Below, piece after piece: positions 45,698 to 53,381 of a DNA stretch of 64,000 bases. Position 1 is the stretch's first letter. Each line of letters begins with the position of its first letter. The notes under the pieces were generated by a model. The model was not told the DNA's origin and did no database searches. It saw only the letters and a list, made by a program, of their open reading frames with translations. Origin of the DNA: Pseudoalteromonas shioyasakiensis (lineage in GTDB: Bacteria > Pseudomonadota > Gammaproteobacteria > Enterobacterales > Alteromonadaceae); NCBI RefSeq assembly GCF_024518675.1, contig NZ_JANIGL010000001.1, positions 1 through 64,000 of the forward strand, in the 5' to 3' direction. The translations under genes and the position numbers were made by a program.

Positions 45698-46198
45698 ATG
45701 AATACCATTAATAACACTGATTTCGAAACTGTCTATTTTGCTGGTGGTTGCTTGTGGGGTGTGCAAGAATTTTTTAAGCATTTGCCCGGCGTGGTATGCA
45801 CCCAAGCTGGGCGAGCGAATGGCACAAACACTACGACGCAAGGTGCGTATGATGGTTATGCTGAATGCGTAAAAGTAATATTTGATATAACTAAGGTATC
45901 GCTTAATAAGTTAATCGATTACTTTTTTGAAATCATTGACCCTTACAGTATTAATAAGCAAGGAGATGATGTAGGGCCTAAATACCGTACGGCAATTTAC
46001 AGTGAACAGAAGGCTCATTTAACCCTTGCTCATGCTTATATTCAAAACCGAGATGACGCCGATAAGGTCGTGGTTGAAGTACAAGCATTGATAAACTATG
46101 TTGCAAGCGATGCTGAGCATCAAGACCGGTTAACTCATTTTCCTGATGATTACTGTCATATTCCCTTGTCCTTGCTACACAAATATAAAGTGGATTAG
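45698..46198 (+). CDS. msrA: Peptide-methionine (S)-S-oxide reductase, MsrA-like
   Basis: This 166-residue enzyme repairs oxidised methionine. The catalytic Cys18 sits in FAGGCLWGVQEFF, where most MsrA proteins have GCFWG. The GVVCTQAGRANG and GDDVGPKYRTAIY blocks follow, the latter with the substrate-binding Tyr and Asp. It lacks an N-terminal extension and an MsrB fusion. The Leu for Phe change at the active site and the unusual GRANGTN stretch mark it as a divergent member. It is alone and followed by a terminator. Confidence 0.87.
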   Translation: MNTINNTDFETVYFAGGCLWGVQEFFKHLPGVVCTQAGRANGTNTTTQGAYDGYAECVKVIFDITKVSLNKLIDYFFEIIDPYSINKQGDDVGPKYRTAIYSEQKAHLTLAHAYIQNRDDADKVVVEVQALINYVASDAEHQDRLTHFPDDYCHIPLSLLHKYKVD

Positions 46199-46224
46199 GT
46201 TTGAATATTAAATTGTTTAGACAC

Positions 46225-46255
46225 AAAAAAGCTCACTAAAAAGTGAGCTTTTTTT
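46225..46255. terminator. Bidirectional terminator, MsrA and DUF4136 genes
   Basis: AAAAAAGCTCACT / AGTGAGCTTTTTTT hairpin with a four-base A loop. Confidence 0.92.
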
Positions 46256-46272
46256 ACATTATTTATAGCAGA

Positions 46273-46821
46273 TTATTCAGCTAGTTTTTCAGGCGGGAAG
46301 CCAGAAAGAATAGTTGCGACAGCTTCTTTTACTGCTTCGTTACGCTCTTCAGGTGATTGCTTTTTCTGTAAGCGGCCTTCGCGAGCACCACGCCATACTA
46401 GTTGGTTAGATTCACGGTCAATTACGTCTAAAATAAGCGTACCCACATCGTATTCGTGAGTAGTGGTTTGCGTGTTATAGCCCATACCCCAGTAATTCCA
46501 GCGTGCGCCGTAGCCTACGTTAAACGTATCTACGTCGATTTTAGTATCAACTGAAGCGTGGTAGTTAAGTAGCACATCAGCAGCAGAAATATCAACAAGT
46601 GACATACCTTGAGCAGCTAACTGAGTATTAACCGCTTCACGAACACGTTGCTCCATTAATGGACTAATTTGGTAATTACCTGCATTCGCTAAAGTTGCTT
46701 GTGGTAACCAAGCAAAGGTCTTGTAGTTAGTAAAATCAACAGATTTATCGTAATCCACATCAGGGGTTTTAGCACATGCTGCAAGTAATAATACAGCAGC
46801 CGCAATTAGTAGGTTTCTCAT
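46273..46821 (-). CDS. DUF4136 lipoprotein
   Basis: This 182-residue protein has a lipoprotein signal: MRNLLIAAAVLLLAAC with the lipobox Cys at residue 16, so it should be anchored to a membrane by lipid. The body matches DUF4136: YDKSVDFTNYKTFAWLPQ, then REAVNTQLAAQGMSLVDISAADVLLNYHASV and GTLILDVIDRESNQLVWRGAREGRL. The family's function is unknown. The SD GAGGAG precedes ATG. It stands alone between the MsrA gene and the mks operon. Confidence 0.92.
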   Translation of the reverse strand: MRNLLIAAAVLLLAACAKTPDVDYDKSVDFTNYKTFAWLPQATLANAGNYQISPLMEQRVREAVNTQLAAQGMSLVDISAADVLLNYHASVDTKIDVDTFNVGYGARWNYWGMGYNTQTTTHEYDVGTLILDVIDRESNQLVWRGAREGRLQKKQSPEERNEAVKEAVATILSGFPPEKLAE

Positions 46822-47000
46822 GGTGTTTGCTCCTCGGCAAATTTATATCTCTATTTGTTTGATAACATAACATAAAAATAATTCAACGGAATGTTATTTT
46901 TTGTCAATTTAGTTAAAACATTAGTATAAATTTAGGGTTATTGCGTAAGCTTAGTCCTTACAAAATGAATAACCCATTAACTGGTGAATTTATTTAGTCG

Positions 47001-49778
47001 TTATTCATGTTCCACTTCAATCCAGTCTTTTTCATCCACCCAGTTTTGTGCACCATCTTTAACAGAACGGATTGGCACAATGTAGTCACAACTGACTTGC
47101 GGCTTAACTGAGGCAAAAATTGGCACAAAACCAAAACTCAATGCTGTTTCGATAATGGCTTTTTGGTTTTGCGGATCGATATCGGCAGCCTCATCAATAT
47201 AGATAGGGATGCGGTACAGGTTTTGCTCTTGATCGCTTAACAAGTAACGAATAAACAACATGCCGCATAACAATTTAATTGTAATACGAGTACCGTTAGA
47301 ACCTGCCGAGTCGATTTTATCGAAATGCTCGGTTTCACCTGCACGGTTAACCACTTCAAAGCGAATATCAAACAAGTCGGTCAAGGTTAAACCAGCCTTA
47401 TCAGAGGCCAGTTGTATTAAGTGATCTTTCGCTTCGTTTACTGCGCTTTCGCTATAAGGTTCTTGGCTTAATAAATCAAGGGTATCGCCATGCTCAAACT
47501 GATTGGAAGCGCTGATAATGGTATCAATACTATCAACCAGCATTTTGCGCGGTATCACGTTAATTTTAAACGCTTGTAGGTTTGAAATGCGGTGCTGACT
47601 AATGCCTTTATTAAAACTATTCATTTCACGGCGTAAGCGATCTAAATCTTCACGTAGGCCTTTAATGGTTGCTGCAACTTCGGTAAGTGCAACCCGCGCT
47701 TGGCGCTCTACAGCATCGCGTTCGTTATCAATATTATGAAATGCACTGATCAGTTTTTGGTATTTAGTAAACTCATCATTTTCGTTATCAAATTTAGTAA
47801 TACCAGCGTTATAGATATGCAAATAGGTATTACGTACGTTGATATCAAAGTTACGTAGTTCTTGGCAATCTTTATTAAAGTGATGCACTAAATCGCTTAA
47901 GTTATCAAAGTCGATTTGTATATCAATCATGTATGGGGTGACTTTGCCACTGTATAAATCTAAGGTGTGATCAATTCGCTCTGCTTTTACTTGGCGTAAG
48001 CGCTCGCTTTGGCGTGATATAAGCTCTTTTTTCGATTTGATGATTGAGCGTCTATCAGCAATTGAACCACTATTTTTTTGAATATCTTGGAGGTAGTCAT
48101 TTACTTGTTCGCGCTCGGCGACTAACTGCTCTTTTAGTAGTGCCTGTGCATCAATAGATTGCAGCATGACCTCGTATTGCTCAAAGCGTTTTAGCGCGCT
48201 TTCACAGCTCATTAGCTCATCGTAAAGGGCTTCTTTTTCTTTTTGCTTATCAGCAACATTTGCAGCCACTTCACGTTGTTGTTTGAATTCTTTTAAAGAG
48301 TTTTCAAGGGCGGTTAATTGGGCTGTGAGTTGCTCTTTGTTCTCACCTGTTTGCATCTGTACAGGGGAGAGCTTTTTCAGTTTAATAGTCGCGCCTGGCA
48401 GGGTAAGTACGCCGCCTTTAACGTTATCAGATAATTGCTCTAAAAACTGACCAAATGCATCTTCATCGCTGATATCAATGTCACCGCTGCTGGTGGTCGC
48501 AAACGAGAGAATATCAGGGTTTAGAATACGTGAAATTTCTTCCACTTCTTTAAGCGATAAGTCCTCACGCATGCGGGTGAACAAATTAAATTCAAGGTTT
48601 TTAAGTTGCAGTTTTAAACTTTTAATTTGCTTTTGGGTTTCACTGATCCGGTAATCAAGGGTATGTAAACTTTGCCCTTGTGCACTATTAATTGAATGCG
48701 AAAGTGACTCATAATCTTGTTTTAACTGGGCAAGGCTGACTTTAAGCGTGGCCATATTAACCAGTTCAAACTCTGCTTTTAAGGCATTAAAGTCTAAAAA
48801 CCATTGCTCAATTTGGGTCTGCTTACGTTCTATATCACGCGATTGCTGAACGTAGAGCTGCTGCTTTTGTTCAAACTCGTGTTTTTCGTGTTCAATGTCT
48901 TCTAGGGCAACGTTAAGCTCACTAAGTTGTGCCTCTTGGTAAGTATCAAAGTCTATTAACGCTTGATCAATTTTAGGGGCGTAAGCGGCCAACTTTCCTT
49001 TGAGAACGGTTTGGTTTTCAAGCATTGATTCAAGTGCGCTGATTGGCTCTTGCATTGACTCAAGGGCTTTTAATTCACGTTTAGCACGATTTACTTTATC
49101 AAATGAGCGACGCCATACTTCATAAAAGTCGACTTTTGAATTTGACATATGGCGTTCAAACACGCGCAGCATAAAACGTTTTACATCTGCAGCGCCGAGC
49201 TTGTGTAAGTTTAAAATACGACGGAAGATTTCTTTATAAATCGCCGAGTCTTGCACATTGTTAAGTGGGATCATTTTTAAGTTAATGTCGCCATCAAACG
49301 GTGTTGCGCCGCCTGTTAATAAAGCGTTTAGCTCTTGGGCTTTGAGTTCAATCGGGTTAAAACCTTGCTCTTTTAAGTGATTAAATAGCTTGGTGAACTT
49401 AATAATGGTTTTGCCTTGCGTGTATTGCTCAAGCTCAAGCTTGCCTTGATAGCAAAAAAACTGATGAGCGTAGCCAGCAATTTTACCTAGCCCAGCAACA
49501 CCGATGACCACTGGGCCTTGCGGTAAATTTGCTTCGAGTAAAATGTAAGATTGATCTGATGAGAAATAAAACTTACGGGTTTCATCTAAATCATGGCCAT
49601 CCCACTCTGTAAGACGTAAATCATTGATAAGTGGAAACTGCAGAGCGTTAATAACCGAACTTTTACCGGTGTTATTTGGCGCGCAAATAGAGCTGCTTTT
49701 ATCAAGGGGGATAACACACTTGGCGTAACCGGCGGTGTTTAAAAGCGCCAGTTTACTGAGGCCGTATAAATTTTGCAT
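47001..49778 (-). CDS. mksB: MksB, SMC-like condensin ATPase
   Basis: This 925-residue MukB/SMC-type ATPase has a Walker A APNNTGKSS at residues 33-41, long coiled coils (about residues 230-420 and 480-720) around a central hinge-like region, and a C-terminal half-ATPase with GSNGTRITIKLLCGMLFIRYLL (signature) and IPIYIDEAADIDPQNQKAIIE (Walker B, about 858-878). It is far shorter than MukB (~1480 residues) and matches the MksB/JetC class. Its start overlaps mksE by one base. With MksE and MksF it should form a condensin that compacts DNA by loop extrusion. No MksG/JetD toprim nuclease gene follows, so plasmid cleavage is unlikely. Confidence 0.92.
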   Translation of the reverse strand: MQNLYGLSKLALLNTAGYAKCVIPLDKSSSICAPNNTGKSSVINALQFPLINDLRLTEWDGHDLDETRKFYFSSDQSYILLEANLPQGPVVIGVAGLGKIAGYAHQFFCYQGKLELEQYTQGKTIIKFTKLFNHLKEQGFNPIELKAQELNALLTGGATPFDGDINLKMIPLNNVQDSAIYKEIFRRILNLHKLGAADVKRFMLRVFERHMSNSKVDFYEVWRRSFDKVNRAKRELKALESMQEPISALESMLENQTVLKGKLAAYAPKIDQALIDFDTYQEAQLSELNVALEDIEHEKHEFEQKQQLYVQQSRDIERKQTQIEQWFLDFNALKAEFELVNMATLKVSLAQLKQDYESLSHSINSAQGQSLHTLDYRISETQKQIKSLKLQLKNLEFNLFTRMREDLSLKEVEEISRILNPDILSFATTSSGDIDISDEDAFGQFLEQLSDNVKGGVLTLPGATIKLKKLSPVQMQTGENKEQLTAQLTALENSLKEFKQQREVAANVADKQKEKEALYDELMSCESALKRFEQYEVMLQSIDAQALLKEQLVAEREQVNDYLQDIQKNSGSIADRRSIIKSKKELISRQSERLRQVKAERIDHTLDLYSGKVTPYMIDIQIDFDNLSDLVHHFNKDCQELRNFDINVRNTYLHIYNAGITKFDNENDEFTKYQKLISAFHNIDNERDAVERQARVALTEVAATIKGLREDLDRLRREMNSFNKGISQHRISNLQAFKINVIPRKMLVDSIDTIISASNQFEHGDTLDLLSQEPYSESAVNEAKDHLIQLASDKAGLTLTDLFDIRFEVVNRAGETEHFDKIDSAGSNGTRITIKLLCGMLFIRYLLSDQEQNLYRIPIYIDEAADIDPQNQKAIIETALSFGFVPIFASVKPQVSCDYIVPIRSVKDGAQNWVDEKDWIEVEHE

Positions 49779-50323
49779 TACTCGCCCTCTCCTAGGTAGG
49801 TTTCTTCGTTTACTTCCATTAATGCATCGATGTAGCGGTAAACAGGGGCTTGTAACATAAAGCCACCTTCAACTTCGCGGGCAAGGCCGAGTCGAATCAT
49901 ACGTAAATAAACGTCTTTACGTAAATCTGAACCCGAAAAAATTTCGAGCTGATCAAATAAATGTTTGTTCATTTGCACTAAGGTTTGCATTAATTCTAAG
50001 TCGTTCACTTCATCAAATAGTGCGCGCATAGGATCTTTGCCAGTATTGGCATAATGCTCAATTAATATATAAACGGTGAGCGCGATTGCACGAGAAATTT
50101 TGCCCATGTTTGGTGTGCTCTCGTCACTGGCAAAATAATAAAAGCCACGGCTATCGTGTTGCAAGTCATGGCCGAGAGAGTTAAATAACGCACTGTATTG
50201 CTCAATGTGTTGATCAAGCTCTTGCCACATTAAGGTGTCTTGTTCGCTAATGTGGTAACCCGTTACCAGTTTTTTATTGATTGCTTGTAGATGTGTTAGC
50301 TCATCTAAATTAATTTCGGTCAT
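49778..50323 (-). CDS. mksE: MksE, condensin accessory subunit
   Basis: This protein of about 181 residues is the winged-helix KITE-type subunit of the Mks complex. MGKISRAIALTVYILIEHYA and DVYLRMIRLGLAREVEGGFMLQAPVYRYIDALMEV are its recognisable parts. It bridges the kleisin MksF and the MksB heads by family analogy. I prefer ATG at 50323 (MTEINLDELTH). The longer frame from 50359 would overlap mksF by ten bases and has no better SD. The stop overlaps the mksB start (TAATG), which shows coupling. Low sequence conservation is normal for this subunit, so context carries much of the call. Confidence 0.85.
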   Translation of the reverse strand: MTEINLDELTHLQAINKKLVTGYHISEQDTLMWQELDQHIEQYSALFNSLGHDLQHDSRGFYYFASDESTPNMGKISRAIALTVYILIEHYANTGKDPMRALFDEVNDLELMQTLVQMNKHLFDQLEIFSGSDLRKDVYLRMIRLGLAREVEGGFMLQAPVYRYIDALMEVNEETYLGEGE

Positions 50324-50349
50324 AGTGATTACTCGTTCCCTGTTTGCTT

Positions 50350-51609
50350 TTACTTGCAATCAACAGGTTTAGAATTAAATGGAAAAAGGGAGAAATGTTG
50401 CCCGGCGATTTTAACTCGCATTTTTTCGTCGCTTTGGCTTATTTCAATATCAGTATCGCTAATTAATTTTTGATATAAAAACAGCATTTCATCGGCATCA
50501 AGCTCAGGGTAACTTTCACCTAGAAAAGTTAATAAAGGCTCAGGCTTTTTACGTTTAGCATTAAAACGCTTTTTGAAGCTGGTTTTAACATTGTTATAAT
50601 CAGGGATATTTGGCGTCGCATAAGCGGGTACATCTTGCTGGTCGGGCAGTTCATATTCATTGTGTTCAAATTCCACCAAGCCTGCCATATAAGCCACCAT
50701 GTGACGCTGTTGACCCAGTGAAAAACGCTGTGCATCAGAGACAAAATGCGGTTGCACACTGCTTAGCATGTTGTCGACACCATTTTTACGAATTAAGCCT
50801 AGTACTTTCGCTGCTTGGCGGGTGATCAAATTATTACGGCGTAACTCTTCACGCAGCGGCATAAGCATGTCGGCACTTTTACGTAAGCTCTCGCGGCCAA
50901 CAAGATGCATTTCTAAAATACGCGTACGTAATTGCTCTAACATGCGTTTATCTTGATACGCTTTGCCTGAGCGTTCGATATACGCGATTTGTGTACTTAT
51001 TTGCTCTTCAATGGTGCTAAAGCAAGCATGAAAATCACCACGAATATCCACCATTTCGAGCATAGGCTCAATGTATTCGTCAAAGGCTTCAATTACCGCT
51101 TTATAACGCTTTTGCAAAGATTGTACGGCATTATTTGCCTTAGCTTGCTCGACAATATTTAAAATCGCATTTTCATTGTGAGCAAACAGTTTCATTATTT
51201 TACGTACCCGATCATCCATAATCCGACTAAAGCGGCGTAATTCATCGTAGTCTTCAATCTCACCGGCATTGGCTAAGCGGTTGCCTAAGCGGGCAAGGTC
51301 ATCCACTAATACACTTATCTCTTGCGCAAGTCCCAAGTGTTCTTCTTGCAATAAAAAGGTCGCAAAATCAGCAATAGCACGGTTAATCTCAAGCTGAGAC
51401 GATTTTGCTAATGGAATAATAATATCTTGATTTAAAAGTCGGTTGGTTTCTTTGTAAATACGCTCGTTTGACCAAGTTGGTTGTTTTTGTTTGATCGCAT
51501 TTTGTACGTCTTTTAAGCTAAAATCAGCCATTTTAAATCGTTTAAATAATAGTTCTAGCATTCCCCAGTGCTCGGTTAGGGTATTTAGTAACTTTTTAGC
51601 TGGGATCAT
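50350..51609 (-). CDS. mksF: MksF, kleisin-like condensin subunit
   Basis: This 419-residue protein heads the operon and has the MksF layout. The N-terminal winged-helix part includes LFKRFKMADFSLKDVQNAIKQKQPTWSNERIYKETNRLL. Helical middle segments follow (LVDDLARLGNRLANAGEIEDYDELRRFSRIMDDRVRK and SLQKRYKAVIEAFDEYIEPMLEMVDIRGDF), and the C-terminal domain ends KIAGQHFSLFPFN. Kleisins join the two SMC heads. The gene is divergent from nhaD across 160 bases that hold a perfect palindrome at 51711. Gene order F-E-B is the same as in other Mks operons. Confidence 0.88.
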   Translation of the reverse strand: MIPAKKLLNTLTEHWGMLELLFKRFKMADFSLKDVQNAIKQKQPTWSNERIYKETNRLLNQDIIIPLAKSSQLEINRAIADFATFLLQEEHLGLAQEISVLVDDLARLGNRLANAGEIEDYDELRRFSRIMDDRVRKIMKLFAHNENAILNIVEQAKANNAVQSLQKRYKAVIEAFDEYIEPMLEMVDIRGDFHACFSTIEEQISTQIAYIERSGKAYQDKRMLEQLRTRILEMHLVGRESLRKSADMLMPLREELRRNNLITRQAAKVLGLIRKNGVDNMLSSVQPHFVSDAQRFSLGQQRHMVAYMAGLVEFEHNEYELPDQQDVPAYATPNIPDYNNVKTSFKKRFNAKRKKPEPLLTFLGESYPELDADEMLFLYQKLISDTDIEISQSDEKMRVKIAGQHFSLFPFNSKPVDCK

Positions 51610-51710
51610 AACGCTCCAGTAAATCTCTTTTTGGGCTGTATCAGCGATTAGTAATAAAATAGGTAATTGGCAATAGTTTTACAAAGCCTTTGGTGCTAGA
51701 CTGCGCGCCG

Positions 51711-51726
51711 TGTCACATAAGTGACA
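51711..51726. promoter_or_regulatory. Perfect palindrome between mksF and nhaD
   Basis: TGTCACATAAGTGACA: six-base arms (TGTCAC / GTGACA) around ATAA. It lies 46 bases before the nhaD start and 100 bases before mksF. A CRP-like or other dimer operator is possible; the regulator is unknown. Confidence 0.45.
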
Positions 51727-51771
51727 TCAAGAATGCAATTTTTACATTTTTCTAAAGGTTGTTCAAATACC

Positions 51772-53019
51772 ATGGTAACGTCAATTATCCTAACCCTGAT
51801 AACGCTGGCATTCGTGCTCATCGTTATAGAGGATATTATCCATGTAAACAAGGCCAAAACCACGCTTTTCTTTGGCACTTTATGCTGGATTATCTTATTT
51901 ATCTCGCCGCTTAACGGGCAAAGCCCCGAAAATATACAACATCAACTTGATCACAATATTTTAGAGATTGCCACACTATGGTTGTTTTTAATGGCTGCAA
52001 TGACTTTTGTTGCCTATTTGAACTCCAAAGGTTTTATCCAAAATATTGTGCACAGAGTGATGCCAAGTGCCATTAGCGAACGTAAGCTGATGTTTTTAAT
52101 TGGTGGCTTTTCCTTCTTATTTTCGTCGATATCAGACAACATTACCGCCACGCTTATCTCACTTGCAGTCGTGATGTCGTTAAAACTCGATCCGAAAAAG
52201 CTTATTAAATACGCTACTTTAATCGTTTTTAGTGTTAATTCTGGCGGGGTATCACTTATCACCGGTGATGTGACTACACTGATGATTTTCCTCGATGGCA
52301 AAGTCAGTATTGCTAATTTGCTACTGCTTATTGTACCGGCATTGGCGAGTGTTGCTCTGCTGGCGATTATGTTGTCGTTTGGTTTAAATGGTGCCGTGGA
52401 GTTTACCAAACAACAAGAGCGACGTATTGAAAAAACCGATATCACCATAGCGGTTATTTTCTTATCGACGATTATTGCAACATTAACACTTAGCGTGCTT
52501 TACAGTGTACCGCCGTTGTTGACCTTCTTGTTCGGCTTATCGCTGATGTTTTTAACAGCCCAGTTTTTAATGCGCAAAAAAGACGTAAACAAAAAAATCA
52601 TCGATTACATTCGTGAAATAGAATACGACACCTTGTTATTCTTTGTGGGTGTATTGTTGTTAGTCGGAGCTTTAAAAGAAGTGGGTGTGTTAAATCAATT
52701 CACTAAATTATATGAACTGATGCCTGCTCAGTATGCAAACTATTTAATGGGGATATTATCAGCTGCGGTTGATAACGTGCCGCTGACAGCTGCATTGCTC
52801 AAAGCTGATATTATAATGAGTCCACAGCAATGGCTGTCGTTTACCTATGCTACAGGTGTGGGCGGCTCTATGCTTATCATCGGCTCAGCCGCCGGTATTA
52901 TCGCTATGAGCAAAGTAAAAGCGCTGACCTTTATGAGCTATTTACGTATGTCAGTGTATTTATTAATTGCTTATACTGTCGGTTATATGGGTTCATATGT
53001 CGCCGGTAGCTTTATTTAA
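51772..53019 (+). CDS. nhaD: NhaD-type Na+/H+ antiporter
   Basis: This protein of about 415 residues has some eleven to twelve helices. FSFLFSSISDNITATLISLAVVMSL carries the SSxxDNxT motif, VNSGGVSLITGDVTTLMIFLDGKVS and EYDTLLFFVGVLLLVGALKEVGVL are typical of NhaD, and SAAVDNVPLTAALLKADI repeats the DN motif. It exchanges cytoplasmic Na+ (or Li+) for protons, as marine bacteria need. ATG at 51772 (MVTSIILTL) is chosen because upstream codons (from 51721) add an unlikely polar extension; the SD is weak. It ends at a terminator in front of the lysC leader. Confidence 0.9.
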   Translation: MVTSIILTLITLAFVLIVIEDIIHVNKAKTTLFFGTLCWIILFISPLNGQSPENIQHQLDHNILEIATLWLFLMAAMTFVAYLNSKGFIQNIVHRVMPSAISERKLMFLIGGFSFLFSSISDNITATLISLAVVMSLKLDPKKLIKYATLIVFSVNSGGVSLITGDVTTLMIFLDGKVSIANLLLLIVPALASVALLAIMLSFGLNGAVEFTKQQERRIEKTDITIAVIFLSTIIATLTLSVLYSVPPLLTFLFGLSLMFLTAQFLMRKKDVNKKIIDYIREIEYDTLLFFVGVLLLVGALKEVGVLNQFTKLYELMPAQYANYLMGILSAAVDNVPLTAALLKADIIMSPQQWLSFTYATGVGGSMLIIGSAAGIIAMSKVKALTFMSYLRMSVYLLIAYTVGYMGSYVAGSFI

Positions 53020-53043
53020 TCGAGCGAGATTTAATAAAATTGC

Positions 53044-53072
53044 TTGACAGCTAGACGTCTAAACGATAACTT
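53044..53072 (+). promoter_or_regulatory. Possible promoter with a MetJ-box-like palindrome
   Basis: TTGACA (53044-53049), a 17-base spacer and TAACTT (53067-53072). The spacer contains AGACGTCT (53053-53060), the MetJ half-operator consensus. Only one perfect box is present and the -10 is poor. It lies right before the nhaD terminator, so it is a weak candidate for lysC. Confidence 0.25.
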
Positions 53073-53073
53073 T

Positions 53074-53108
53074 CAAAGCCCGCTTAACAGTGGGCTTTGT
53101 TATTTTAA
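53074..53108 (+). terminator. nhaD terminator
   Basis: CAAAGCCC / GGGCTTTG stem with a ten-base loop and TTATTTT behind. Confidence 0.8.
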
Positions 53109-53134
53109 CCGTTTATTAAAGCTGGTTAATCTAA

Positions 53135-53381
53135 CATTCAGAAGAGGTGCGATATTTAGGTACTTAATGTGAAGCGACGTTTGCTTTTGATCATTAAGGA
53201 GGGAAATACTCGCCGAGAAGAACAACTGACGTCACAGTGGTTTTTCGGTTTATGGGGCTGAATCCTCAAAACTGTCACCAATTTAGGTGGAGAGCTTCTG
53301 GCAGTGGACTTTTCTTATCAAGCACCCCCTTGCCGAGTTCTTCTTGTATTATCGTGGTTGAATGCCACAACAGGAGACGAC
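53135..53381 (+). ncRNA. Lysine riboswitch (L box) and lysC leader
   Basis: The aptamer (about 53135-53303) shows the conserved lysine-riboswitch blocks in order: AGAGGTGCG at 53143-53151, GGAGGGAAATACTCGCCGA near 53200, GGGGCTGAATCCTC, ACTGTCACC, and GGTGGAGAGCTTCTGG closing P1 with CAGAAG/CTTCTG. It senses lysine and lowers lysC expression. The expression platform after it contains a hairpin GTGGTTGAATGCCAC (about 53355-53369) directly before the SD CAGGAGA, so control is probably at translation initiation, because no clear T-run terminator is seen. It occupies the 360-base stretch between nhaD and lysC. Confidence 0.95.

Noticed and set aside
47001..51609. Wadjet (JetABCD) anti-plasmid defence system
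   Set aside because: The three condensin genes fit, but the JetD/MksG nuclease gene is missing on both sides, so the system is better called MksFEB.
52014..52448. 144-codon minus-strand frame
   Set aside because: It is antisense to nhaD with no start signal.
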